Positions 1-8,304 of a stretch of 64,000 nt of DNA are shown piece by piece. Under the pieces are notes generated by a model, which saw only the letters and a list, made by a program, of their open reading frames with translations, was not told the origin of the DNA and made no database searches. The position numbers and the translations under genes were made by a program. The first letter of the stretch is position 1. Each line of letters begins with the position of its first letter. The DNA comes from Aerococcus loyolae (GTDB lineage Bacteria > Bacillota > Bacilli > Lactobacillales > Aerococcaceae), in NCBI RefSeq assembly GCF_002871915.2, contig NZ_CP126958.1:248001-312000 (forward strand), in the 5' to 3' direction.

Positions 1-191
1 CTGATAAAAATATCCATGCCTCTGCTCAAGCACTGGATGAGATTAATGACCAAGACAATATCTTGGTGATCGTACAGAGTGATGACTATCAAACAGCCAA
101 GGAACATTTCCAAAAGGCTAGAGTCATTCATTTTGACCGTTTGATTGATGAAGGAAATTACTATTCATTGATTCAATCCTTAGGGGAATAA
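1..191 (+). CDS. mtlA: C-terminal end of a PTS mannitol EII (MtlA, IIB part), partial
   Basis: An open frame enters from the left edge (first full codon at base 3) and stops at 189-191. The 62 visible residues contain a hydrophobic strand (ILVIVQSDD), then YQTAKEHFQKARVIHFDRLIDEGNYYSLIQSL. This resembles the last strands and helix of a mannitol-type PTS IIB domain. The phosphorylated cysteine loop would lie upstream and is not visible. The call rests mainly on position, because mtlA-mtlR-mtlF-mtlD is a common Firmicute operon order and the next three genes are mtlR, mtlF and mtlD. Another PTS component remains possible. Confidence 0.55.
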   Translation, partial: DKNIHASAQALDEINDQDNILVIVQSDDYQTAKEHFQKARVIHFDRLIDEGNYYSLIQSLGE

Positions 192-304
192 GGCCTTTAG
201 CCATCCTTTAATAAATAAGCGACTGAAGTCAGATAAAGTTTTCCATTAGCTCGTCTCATGGTGTACTATTAAGGCAAAGTAGCTTTTACAGAGAGGATTA
301 GGCC

Positions 305-2431
305 ATGTACTTTTCAGAACGAGAACGGGTCATATTACAGTGCTTTATGGAGCAAGGCGATGGCGTGAGCTTGGAAAGTTTAAAGATGACCTTACAAGTC
401 AGCCAGCGTACAGTTTATCGGGAATTGAATAATTTAGCAGTTTCCTTGAACAAGTTTGGGATCGAAATCGGTCGTGACCGCAAGCAGGGTTACTTCTTAC
501 GCTATCCCAAGGATTTTACTGTTGAAGATTTAAAGGATATTTTAGGGCCAAAGCAAAGGCAAGCATCCTGGCCTTTCTTTGACCGGGAGATACGCCAGCA
601 GCACCTGGCCTGCCAATTATTACTAGAAAATCCAGAATTGACCAGGCAAGGCCTGGCAGCGAATTATGGCGTCAGCCTAGCCACCATTCAAACTGACCTC
701 AAGGCGGTTGGTGAGGCCCTATTGAATTATGACCTCCACCTCGTGCGTGATGATAAGAAGAATTATTTGGTTAGGGGGTGGGAAGCTGAACGCCGGCAAA
801 TGCTGAGTTCACTTTTAAGTCAAAATATTGACGAATATACCTTCTTCCATCCTAACCGCCAAGGCGGACAAAACAGTCAAGCCTTCATGGCTTTACTAGA
901 GGGAGAAGACTTGGAATTAGTTCAGCAAATCTTTAATCGTTTAAATCCAACGACCTTTGCTAAGGTGACGGATAACCAGTTGAAGCTGATCATGCTCCAA
1001 GTTACGGTTACTATTATTCGCTTAAAGTCGGGCCAGCATTTAGAAGACGGGGGGCAAGAAAAAAGTAAGCACTTAGCCCTTTCCCAACCTGGGAAAACCG
1101 AACAACATTTAGCCCAGCAAATTATGGCTTGGTTATCGGATGCTTTAGCCTTACCGATTGGTATTAATGAACGGAATTTCTTGGCCCAGCAGTTAGAAGG
1201 GGTCAATTACAAGCCGCTTGAACACTTGCTGATTGAAAATTATGATGGAACCTTTCTCTATCAGGTTTCCGAGCTTATCCAAGCTGTCAGTGAAAAAACA
1301 GCCAACGATTTCCGCACTGATTCAGCCCTTTACTATAATTTAGTCACCCATATCCAGGCGACCTTTAATCGGCCGGAAGTGAGTGAATTTCAAGAATCTC
1401 CCCATACCTTATTGGACCGGATTACTGACCAATATTTTGACCTTTACCAGGCAGTGGGGACGAGCTTTTCCCAAGCCTTCCCGGGTCAGAAGATTGGCCG
1501 TGATGAATTGGCCTATATTGTTATTCACTTTGCAACTTCCTTGGAACGTCACCCTCAAGGCCGCCAGCAAATTTCCTTGCTCTTGGTTTGCGCGAGTGGG
1601 ATGGGAACGACAAAAATTCTGGAAAACCGTTTGAAAAAGTACATTAAACAAAATCTATTGATTGATGTGGTGAAATTATCAGCCTTAAATCAAGTCGCGC
1701 TAACTTCCTATGATATCGTCTTATCCACCCTGTTCTTACCAGGACTCAGCCGTCACTATCACTTGGTTTCCCCCTTGCTCTTAGATGACGAATTAAAGGC
1801 CTTAGAAATTGAAATTGAGCAAATCGCTCAAAATAAGGACCGGGTAGGATCTAACAATCGAACTGGGGAAGTAGGAAGCTTAGCGAGAAATAATCAGGAG
1901 CTCAGTTTAGAAAATTATTATCATAAGATCAAAGAGGCTTATCAAGTCTACCAAAACTTTCAAGTGATTAAGGTCAATAATACTGGAAAGGCTAAGCTTG
2001 ATCTCAAAAGCTTACTTGATCAGCAAATAGGGCAACTTAGGGGCCAGCAAGTTGGCGATAGCCAGCAGGTCAGCGAGGCGGTCATGCGTCGGTTTGAAGA
2101 ATCGGCTATCGGTATCCCACATTCAGGTATCGGACTCTTCCATACCAGTCATGCGGAAGTCTTTCAGCCTTACTTTGTGATTTATGACTTGGCGGAAGGT
2201 TACCCGATTTTGGGGATGGATCATCAAATGATGACGCTCAGACGCTTGTTATTGCTTTTAGCCCCTAACCCCTTAACCCCCTGGCTACAGGAAGTGATGG
2301 GAGCGATATCGAGTTCCGTGATTGAAAATGATGCTAATCTCTCCCTTTATGACCGAGGCGATGAAGGGCTCTTGAAACAGTTACTGAATAACATATTACT
2401 GGCTACTATAAAAAATATGGACAGTCTATAA
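305..2431 (+). CDS. mtlR: Mannitol operon transcriptional activator MtlR (PRD/PTS-type)
   Basis: A 708-residue multidomain activator. It has an N-terminal winged HTH (about 1-60), a second HTH (about 105-145), two PTS regulation domains (about 185-415), a EIIB-Gat-like domain with CASGMGTT (cysteine near 430) and a C-terminal EIIA-Mtl-like domain with GIPHSGIG (histidine near 604). In the family, phosphorylation of PRD2 by HPr and dephosphorylation of the EIIB-like cysteine turn on mtl transcription. The first PRD reads IMLQVTVTIIR where a histidine is usual, so regulation may rest mainly on PRD2 (HFATSLERH). The start has the RBS gagagga. The gene sits between the mtlA tail and mtlF, so it is probably cotranscribed and autoregulated. 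Confidence 0.93.
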   Translation: MYFSERERVILQCFMEQGDGVSLESLKMTLQVSQRTVYRELNNLAVSLNKFGIEIGRDRKQGYFLRYPKDFTVEDLKDILGPKQRQASWPFFDREIRQQHLACQLLLENPELTRQGLAANYGVSLATIQTDLKAVGEALLNYDLHLVRDDKKNYLVRGWEAERRQMLSSLLSQNIDEYTFFHPNRQGGQNSQAFMALLEGEDLELVQQIFNRLNPTTFAKVTDNQLKLIMLQVTVTIIRLKSGQHLEDGGQEKSKHLALSQPGKTEQHLAQQIMAWLSDALALPIGINERNFLAQQLEGVNYKPLEHLLIENYDGTFLYQVSELIQAVSEKTANDFRTDSALYYNLVTHIQATFNRPEVSEFQESPHTLLDRITDQYFDLYQAVGTSFSQAFPGQKIGRDELAYIVIHFATSLERHPQGRQQISLLLVCASGMGTTKILENRLKKYIKQNLLIDVVKLSALNQVALTSYDIVLSTLFLPGLSRHYHLVSPLLLDDELKALEIEIEQIAQNKDRVGSNNRTGEVGSLARNNQELSLENYYHKIKEAYQVYQNFQVIKVNNTGKAKLDLKSLLDQQIGQLRGQQVGDSQQVSEAVMRRFEESAIGIPHSGIGLFHTSHAEVFQPYFVIYDLAEGYPILGMDHQMMTLRRLLLLLAPNPLTPWLQEVMGAISSSVIENDANLSLYDRGDEGLLKQLLNNILLATIKNMDSL

Positions 2432-2480
2432 AAAACAAAAATGATGTAGGAGTTTCCCTGGAGATAAAAGGAGTGAGGAA

Positions 2481-2924
2481 ATGGAATTAAAAGAATCGAT
2501 GATTCGTTTGAATCAATCCTTTATTAATAAAGAAGATGCCATTCGAGCAGCGGGGCAGTTGCTCGTTGATGACGGTGATGTGGAAGAAGAATATATTGAT
2601 TCCATGTTAGCCCGTGAAGAAGTGGTTTCAACCCATATGGGGAATTTTATTGCCATTCCCCATGGCACCGATGAAGGTAAAGATAAAGTAAAAGCAACTG
2701 GTATTTCGGTGATCCAAGTGCCGTTCGGGGTCGATTTTGCCCCCGATGAGCCAGAAGAAAAAATGGCTATGATGGTTTTTGGTATTGCAGGGATTGGTAA
2801 TGAACACTTGGATCTTTTATCCAAGATTGCAGTTGTATGTTCAGATATGGACAGTGTTGTACGCTTAGTCAATGCAACAAGTGCCCAAGAAATTATTGCT
2901 ATTTTTGAGGAGGCAGAAGTTTAA
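2481..2924 (+). CDS. mtlF: PTS mannitol-specific EIIA component
   Basis: 147 residues, the usual size of a stand-alone mannitol EIIA. The phosphorylation site is the histidine near residue 61 in [11 protein letters not shown]. The protein carries phosphate from HPr to the EIIB part of MtlA in the cytoplasm. The RBS aaggagtg precedes the ATG. The stop codon overlaps the mtlD start by one base, which indicates translational coupling. Confidence 0.95.
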   Translation: MELKESMIRLNQSFINKEDAIRAAGQLLVDDGDVEEEYIDSMLAREEVVSTHMGNFIAIPHGTDEGKDKVKATGISVIQVPFGVDFAPDEPEEKMAMMVFGIAGIGNEHLDLLSKIAVVCSDMDSVVRLVNATSAQEIIAIFEEAEV

Positions 2925-4069
2925 TGAAAGCTGTACATTTTGGCGCGGGGAATATCGGACGTGGTTTTATTGGTGAAGTATTAGTTGCCAATGGTTTTAC
3001 CGTTGATTTTGTGGATGTGAATGAAACGATCGTGGATGCCTTGAACGAGCGGGGATCCTACCAAATTGGTTATGCGGCACCGGGAGAAGAAAAAATTGAT
3101 ATTTCTGGTGTAAAAGCTATTAATAATGGGAAAAATCCTGAAGCCGTGGTTCAAGCCATTCAGGAAGCAAATATTATTACCACCGCGATTGGCCCTAATA
3201 TCCTTCCCTATATTGCTGAATTAATTGCCCTAGGCTTACAAGCACGTCGCCAAGCTGGGGTTAGCCAACCTATTGATGTCATTGCTTGTGAAAACATGAT
3301 TGGGGGGACCGATTTCTTACACCAAGAAGTCGATAAGTACCTGACCGATCAAGATCAAGACTATGTTGATCGCTATGTTGGTTTTCCTAATGCAGCTGTC
3401 GACCGGATTGTCCCTGAGCAACACCATGAGGATGTCCTCTTTGTGAGTGTAGAACCCTTCAAAGAATGGGTGGTTGACCAAACCCAATCCAAGGCGAAGA
3501 ACATTCGCTTAGACGGGGTCCTCTATGTGGATGACCTCGAACCTTACATTGAACGGAAGTTATTCTCGGTCAATACTGGCCATGCTTCCGTAGCTTATTC
3601 CGGAGCAGCTAAGGGCTATCAAACCATTGGCCAAGCCTTAGAAGATGAGGTCATTTTAGAACGTTTGAAAGCAGTCCTAAAAGAAACCAGCAGCTTGTTA
3701 ATTGCCAAGTGGAACTTTAAGGAAGCGGATATGGCCGCCTACCGGAAAAAAATTGTTGAACGTTTCCAAAATCCAATGATTGTTGACCAAGTCAATCGGG
3801 TGGGTCGGACACCGATCCGTAAGTTGGGTTATAATGAACGCTTTATCCGTCCAATCCGTGAATTAAAGGAACAGGGCTTAGACTATAGCAATCTACTAGC
3901 AGTGGTTGGCCTAGCCTTTAACTTTGATAATCCCCAAGACGACCAAAGTGTAGCCTTACAAGAAAAATTACAAAAGCAAAGCCTAGAAGAAGTCATCCAA
4001 GATGTCACTGGCTTGAATGATACGGACTTAATTCATGAAATTAAAGCCGCAGTTGAAGCCGCTAAATAA
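2924..4069 (+). CDS. mtlD: Mannitol-1-phosphate 5-dehydrogenase
   Basis: 381 residues, family length. The N-terminal Rossmann motif [11 protein letters not shown] (about 7-17) binds NAD. The central [10 protein letters not shown] and the conserved VDRIVP stretch are typical of polyol dehydrogenases of the MtlD family. It oxidises mannitol-1-phosphate made by the PTS to fructose-6-phosphate. It is the last gene of the mtl operon, followed by a strong hairpin terminator. The RBS gaggagg lies inside the mtlF end. Confidence 0.96.
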   Translation: MKAVHFGAGNIGRGFIGEVLVANGFTVDFVDVNETIVDALNERGSYQIGYAAPGEEKIDISGVKAINNGKNPEAVVQAIQEANIITTAIGPNILPYIAELIALGLQARRQAGVSQPIDVIACENMIGGTDFLHQEVDKYLTDQDQDYVDRYVGFPNAAVDRIVPEQHHEDVLFVSVEPFKEWVVDQTQSKAKNIRLDGVLYVDDLEPYIERKLFSVNTGHASVAYSGAAKGYQTIGQALEDEVILERLKAVLKETSSLLIAKWNFKEADMAAYRKKIVERFQNPMIVDQVNRVGRTPIRKLGYNERFIRPIRELKEQGLDYSNLLAVVGLAFNFDNPQDDQSVALQEKLQKQSLEEVIQDVTGLNDTDLIHEIKAAVEAAK

Positions 4070-4090
4070 TTTCTGCAAAAACGTCAAACA

Positions 4091-4124
4091 AAAAGAGGTC
4101 AGGAAAAATATCCTGACCTCTTTT
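4091..4124. terminator. Bidirectional terminator between mtlD and the thioesterase gene
   Basis: A 14-bp perfect inverted repeat (aaaagaggtcagga / tcctgacctctttt) with a 6-base loop, flanked by A and T runs. It serves the convergent genes on both sides. Confidence 0.9.
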
Positions 4125-4159
4125 GTTTGAACAATTTTAAAAGATTAAGCCGCTCTTGC

Positions 4160-4684
4160 TTAATGGAAATGATGTTTCATTTTCTCTTGAATGATTTGGT
4201 CTTCTTTGCGTTGTTCCTGGCGGATCTTGCGGCGGGAGCCATAACCAGCGCAGATGTAGCGTTCTTCATCGGTTTCTGGTTGAATTTTGGGCATGGTAAA
4301 ATCTTCATCTTCTTTTGGAGTAGCGACAAAGGTTAAGAAAGAGGTTGCGCCAATGAATTTCCGGTTTTCCTGATAATTTTCACCAATCACTTTGACAAAG
4401 ACTTCCAAGCTGCGATGACCGGTCCCAGTGACATAACACTCGATGCGGACAATCTCCCCTAATTTAAAGGGGCTAATGAAGTTCATATTGTCCAAGGAGG
4501 CTGTTACCCCAGAACAGCGGGTGGCCTTATGGGCAGCTAGACTAGCCACATTGTCGATTAAATAAAGTAACTCCCCACCATAGAGGTTTCCAGCTGGGTT
4601 AGTATGGGCAGGTAAAATTAACATTTCATGGACAACTAGTGTGTCTTTACAATTAAGGACTAAATCCTTTGTTTCGTTTTCCAT
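4160..4684 (-). CDS. Acyl-CoA thioesterase, hotdog fold (YkhA/YciA type)
   Basis: 174 residues with one hotdog domain (about 12-125). The signature N-P-A-G-N-L-Y-G-G-E-L-L-Y-L-I-D is seen near 31-46, where the asparagine and aspartate are the family catalytic region. The family hydrolyses acyl-CoA esters in the cytoplasm as hexamers, with loose substrate preference. A charged C-terminal tail rich in R, K, E and Q follows the fold. RBS aggatg lies upstream. It sits downstream of ccpA on the same strand with a 34-base gap, so readthrough from ccpA is possible. Confidence 0.85.
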   Translation of the reverse strand: MENETKDLVLNCKDTLVVHEMLILPAHTNPAGNLYGGELLYLIDNVASLAAHKATRCSGVTASLDNMNFISPFKLGEIVRIECYVTGTGHRSLEVFVKVIGENYQENRKFIGATSFLTFVATPKEDEDFTMPKIQPETDEERYICAGYGSRRKIRQEQRKEDQIIQEKMKHHFH

Positions 4685-4718
4685 AGTGACATCCTACTTT
4701 CTAAATTAAGCCGCTTGA

Positions 4719-5714
4719 TTAACTAGTGGTTCCTCCCTTAATGATTTGGTAAGGAAGCTTCAGGTCAGTGTCAAGCGTTTCATTTTCCATTAACTTGGTC
4801 AAGGCCCGCATGGCAACAGCACCAATATCATAAATTGGTGGGGCAATTGAGGAGAGTTCTGGACGTGACATGTTGACAATTGAAGAATTATCTGAAGCCA
4901 TGATTTCGACCTCTTCAGGGACCTTAACGCCATTATCCAATAGGGCATTGAGTAAGCCAATGGCAATGGTATCATCGGTAGCAATCGCAGCATCCGCTTC
5001 TATTTCAGTGAAAGTCTCGTAAAGGGCATAGCCTGAGTCATAAGAAGGTGACTTAGCCGCAATTAATAAGTCTTCATTGACGGCATGTCCAGCTTCTGTT
5101 AAGGCCTTTTCATAACCTTGTAATTGCCGGCTTTGGCTTACCTTGAAGCCTTGGTCACTACCGACTAGGGCGATCCGTTTCTTGCCGTTAGCTAAGAAAT
5201 CTTTAGTGACTTGGTAGTAGGCATCTTCCACGTCTATATTAATCGTAGGCATGGTTGCTTCAGGATCGATTAAATCAGTGAAGACGCAAGGACGACCAGC
5301 GGCGGAAATTTTTTGCCGGGCCTCTTGGGAAATGCTATTCCCGATAAAGATAATGCCGTCGACTTGCTTCATAATTAAACTTTCCACCCCAGCAGCGTCA
5401 TGCTCAGGGTCGGCGTTAGCTAAAATAATATTGTATTCATACATATTAGCAATATCATCGATTCCCAAAGCCAGAGAACTGTAATAAGGGTTAGTAATGT
5501 CTGGCAAGAGTACCCCGATATAGCGGGTTCGCTTGCTGGCTAAACCGCGGGCAATGACGTTAGGATGGTAATTTAATTCTTTAATCACTTTCATGACTTT
5601 TTCTCTAGTTTTAGGGCGCACATTAGGATTTCCGTTAACGACACGTGAAACTGTGGCCATGGATACCCCTGCTTGGTGGGCGACATCATAGATTGTCACG
5701 TTTTGTTTCTCCAT
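4719..5714 (-). CDS. ccpA: Catabolite control protein A
   Basis: 331 residues, LacI/GalR family. The N-terminal HTH (TIYDVAHQAGVSMATVSRVVNG) and hinge helix (NYHPNVIARGLASKRT) are followed by a periplasmic-binding-like core. The hinge and overall similarity match CcpA rather than a sugar-specific repressor. With HPr-Ser46-P as corepressor it binds cre sites, several of which can be read in this window (upstream of eda, arcB and ccpA itself). It is transcribed alone or with the downstream thioesterase. Confidence 0.93.
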   Translation of the reverse strand: MEKQNVTIYDVAHQAGVSMATVSRVVNGNPNVRPKTREKVMKVIKELNYHPNVIARGLASKRTRYIGVLLPDITNPYYSSLALGIDDIANMYEYNIILANADPEHDAAGVESLIMKQVDGIIFIGNSISQEARQKISAAGRPCVFTDLIDPEATMPTINIDVEDAYYQVTKDFLANGKKRIALVGSDQGFKVSQSRQLQGYEKALTEAGHAVNEDLLIAAKSPSYDSGYALYETFTEIEADAAIATDDTIAIGLLNALLDNGVKVPEEVEIMASDNSSIVNMSRPELSSIAPPIYDIGAVAMRALTKLMENETLDTDLKLPYQIIKGGTTS

Positions 5715-5770
5715 AATAAAACTCCTTCGAAAAAATTTACTGACTTAATATAGCAAAGGTGTTTTTCTTT

Positions 5771-5795
5771 TGCAACCGTTTACTCATTCATTATA
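5771..5795 (-). promoter_or_regulatory. ccpA promoter -10 with an overlapping cre-like site
   Basis: On the minus strand TATAAT (5790-5795) is followed just downstream by a cre-like sequence at 5771-5784 (TGCAACCGTTTACT on the plus strand). It matches the consensus TGNAANCGNWNNCA at all fixed positions but the last. The position just after the -10 suggests negative autoregulation. No clear -35 was found. Confidence 0.55.
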
Positions 5796-6025
5796 TCACG
5801 TTTTCATTAACTTTCATAAAAAATAAAATCTTTCCTTAAAAGTTATCGTAGCTTATTAGACTGAAAAGCGCTTAAGCCTGCTTGCTGTCTAAGAAAACAC
5901 CTGTCTCTTTCATTATATATAAAATATTAATTTAAAAATTTTAGCATAAAATGATAAATAGAAAAAGTTTTTGTAACAAAAAAACATTCTTGACAGTATT
6001 TCTCTAAGCATTGAGCTTTTTCCTA

Positions 6026-6282
6026 TTGACAAAAGGCCCTAAGTCGGCCACAATGGATGTTAGTTTAGACTAGTAAATTGTTGAAGGGTTAAGAGAGAGT
6101 TTGGCTGCTGAAAAAACTACCCCGCTCACAATTGAACCTACTAAGATACTAAGTAAAACTTAGCAAGTGCAAGCATTTGCAGGGGAGACACCCTTATCGT
6201 CCAATGAGATAAGCAAAAGCTTAATAAAGGTGGTACCGCGAGTCATATCGTCCTTTTAGGGGATGGTGGACTCGCTTTTTTT
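6026..6282 (+). promoter_or_regulatory. proS promoter and T-box riboswitch (tRNA-Pro)
   Basis: TTGACA (6026-6031) lies 17 bases upstream of CACAAT. The transcribed leader shows AGAGAG...GGCTGCTGAAA (stem I region), a probable proline specifier CCT at 6137-6139 flanked by A residues, and the diagnostic AAGGTGGTACCGCG at 6227-6240. A terminator follows: GCGAGTC (6238-6244) pairs with GACTCGC (6269-6275) before a T run, and it shares bases with the T-box so that antiterminator and terminator exclude each other. Uncharged tRNA-Pro should allow readthrough into proS. The specifier assignment is the least certain part. Confidence 0.9.
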
Positions 6283-6310
6283 ATCGGATAAAGTGGAAAA
6301 GGAGATTACA

Positions 6311-7765
6311 ATGGCAAAAGAAACAACAAGTCATTTACAAGAAAATGATTTTTCTAAGTGGTATTTACAAAGTATTCAAAAGGCTGATTTATTTGCCTAT
6401 GGTCCTGTTCGTGGAACCATGGTCTTTAAACCTAATGGCTACGTCTTATGGGAAAAAATTAAGACCGAATTTGATAAGAAATTTAAAGCATCAGGAGTAA
6501 AGAATTGTTACTTCCCCATGTTAATTCCCGAGTCCTTCTTCAAGAAAGAAGCTGACCATGTTGAGGGCTTTGCCCCTGAATTACCCTGGGTAACTCGGGC
6601 GGGTGACGAAGAATTAGAGGAACCAGTTGCCCTTCGTCCAACTTCAGAAACCCTCTTTGGTAATGCCATGTCTGACTGGATTAACTCTTACCGTGATTTA
6701 CCTATGGAACTTAACCAATGGGCCAATGTTTTCCGCTGGGAGAAACGGACTCTACCATTTTTAAGAACCTCTGAATTTCTCTGGCAAGAAGGCCACTGTG
6801 CTTACGCTACTGAAGAAGAAGCTCGGGAACGGACCATGCACTTTCTTAAGGTATATCAAGAAACCGTCGAAGACTTATTAGCCTTACCCGTTTACGCTGG
6901 TCAAAAAACCCCTTCGGAAAAATTTGCTGGCGGGGTGGATACCTATTCTATCGAGGCCATGGTGAAAGACACCAAATCTGTGCAAGCAGGGACCTCACAC
7001 TACTTGGGGACCAATTTTGCCGAAGCCTTTGACATTAAGTATCTTAATACCGAAAACCAACACGTTTATGCCCATACCAGTTCTTGGGGCGCCTCGACCC
7101 GTTTGATCGGGACCATGATTATGGTCCATGGTGACGAAAAGGGAGTTGTCTTCCCACCAAAAATGGCACCAATTCAAATTGCTTTGATTCCAGTTGGCAA
7201 TGTGAAGAAGAACCCTGAAGTCCTTACCCGCCTCGAAGCCATTGAAAAGGACCTACAAGCAGCCGGTTATTCAACTTATTTAGATGATTCCAATAATTCA
7301 GCAGGCTACAAGTACAATGAGGCCGAAGTAAAAGGGGTCCCACTACGGATCGAATTTGGTCCACGGGATATGGAAAAGGGCCAATGCATGATTAAAATGC
7401 GTGACTTAGAGGATAAAGAAGCGGTTAACTTAGATGACTTACTCGACAAGGTTGCTAGTGAAATGGAAACCATGCAAAAACGTCTCTATGACAAGGCCGA
7501 CCAATTCCGTCATGACCATGAACATTTCGACATCGACACCCTGGACCAATTAAAGGCACATATCAAGTCTTGTGAAGAAAAGGGAGAATACCCAGGCTGG
7601 GTACTTGCTGGCTGGGATGGCACGGAAGAAACAGAAGCCAAGGTCAAAGAAGAAACCGGCTTCACTACCCGGAACATCCCCTTTGAACCAGCAGTTGAAA
7701 AAACCGTCGACCTGGTCAGTGGAAAACCCGCAAAACACACCGTTTGGTTTGCCCGCGCATATTAA
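6311..7765 (+). CDS. proS: Prolyl-tRNA synthetase, archaeal/eukaryal-like type (ProS3)
   Basis: 484 residues from the ATG with RBS aaaggag. An in-frame start 48 bases upstream lies in the T-box terminator and is not used here. Class II motifs are seen: motif 2 as VFRWEKRTLPFLRTSEFLWQEGH (about 145-165) and motif 1/PRPTSET as ALRPTSETLFG. There is no insertion editing domain between motifs 2 and 3, and a C-terminal extension ends in WFARAY. Both point to the short archaeal/eukaryal-like ProRS rather than the 570-residue bacterial form. It charges tRNA-Pro and is regulated by the T-box leader. Confidence 0.93.
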   Translation: MAKETTSHLQENDFSKWYLQSIQKADLFAYGPVRGTMVFKPNGYVLWEKIKTEFDKKFKASGVKNCYFPMLIPESFFKKEADHVEGFAPELPWVTRAGDEELEEPVALRPTSETLFGNAMSDWINSYRDLPMELNQWANVFRWEKRTLPFLRTSEFLWQEGHCAYATEEEARERTMHFLKVYQETVEDLLALPVYAGQKTPSEKFAGGVDTYSIEAMVKDTKSVQAGTSHYLGTNFAEAFDIKYLNTENQHVYAHTSSWGASTRLIGTMIMVHGDEKGVVFPPKMAPIQIALIPVGNVKKNPEVLTRLEAIEKDLQAAGYSTYLDDSNNSAGYKYNEAEVKGVPLRIEFGPRDMEKGQCMIKMRDLEDKEAVNLDDLLDKVASEMETMQKRLYDKADQFRHDHEHFDIDTLDQLKAHIKSCEEKGEYPGWVLAGWDGTEETEAKVKEETGFTTRNIPFEPAVEKTVDLVSGKPAKHTVWFARAY

Positions 7766-7768
7766 AAT

Positions 7769-7885
7769 AGAGTGCGAGCTGACGACAAAAAAGTGAAACG
7801 CTGGAAGAAATATGCGGGAATCCTTGAAAAGGATTGCCAAATATTTCTGAAGCGGAGTTCACTTTTGTCAGCGAGCAGGTTTGAA
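7769..7885 (+). repeat. Long-hairpin intergenic repeat, copy R1
   Basis: Begins AGAGTGCGA and ends near GGTTTGAA. The arm gctgacgacaaaaaagtgaa (7778-7797) pairs imperfectly with ttcacttttgtcagc (7858-7872), and an inner stem aagaaatat/aatatttct extends it. No ORF is supported. It is adjacent to copy R2, and related units lie after secA. Confidence 0.7.
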
Positions 7886-7886
7886 T

Positions 7887-8053
7887 AGAGTGCGACGGGT
7901 GCACCAAAGATCGATAACGCTATGCATACTATATCTGTAACTTGCTACGCTTCGAACAGCTATAGCAACTGGAGCTAAAGAGCAAAAATTCTTGAAAAGA
8001 ATTTCTTGCACTTTAGTGAAGTGGAGATCGATCTGCACCCGGAGCACGTTTTG
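7887..8053 (+). repeat. Long-hairpin intergenic repeat, copy R2
   Basis: Begins with the same AGAGTGCGA and ends GGAGCACGTTTTGA. Outer arms gggtgcaccaaagatcga (7897-7914) and atcgatctgcaccc (8027-8040) pair. The centre (7922-7974) is nearly identical to the centre of copy R4 at 21330-21384, for example ACTATATCTGTAACT and TTCGAACAGCTATAGCAACT. It fills the proS-to-malP gap with R1. Confidence 0.75.
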
Positions 8054-8073
8054 AGAGTACGACAGTCACAATA

Positions 8074-8098
8074 AGAGGGCAGTGCGCCCTCTTTTTTA
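8074..8098 (+). terminator. Terminator downstream of proS and repeats R1/R2
   Basis: agagggc (8074-8080) and gccctct (8086-8092) form a GC-rich stem with a short loop, followed by a T run. Confidence 0.85.
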
Positions 8099-8187
8099 TT
8101 AACTCAAACAAGCTTCTTCTACTAGCTAAAGGCCAGCTATTTTTATATTTTAAGTAGTTAACTCTTGTTTTTATCTCAGGGGAAAAT

Positions 8188-8201
8188 AGAAAACGCTTGC
8201 T
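8188..8201 (+). promoter_or_regulatory. Possible cre site upstream of the phosphorylase gene
   Basis: AGAAAACGCTTGCT matches the cre consensus TGNAANCGNWNNCA at all but the first and last bases. It lies about 105 bases before the malP/glgP start. It is reasonable for a glucan-use gene but only a weak match. Confidence 0.35.
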
Positions 8202-8304
8202 CAATGAGATGAAATCAGCTATTTTAATAGTATATTACTTAATTTTTTTAAAGTGGATACAACTTTTTAGTTGTTATTATCCAAGTACGAGAAAGGATCC
8301 ACCT

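Noticed and set aside
7769..8053. Short ORFs on either strand within repeats R1 and R2
   Set aside because: They lack RBSs, have repeat-driven composition and match no family. The DNA is explained by hairpin arms.
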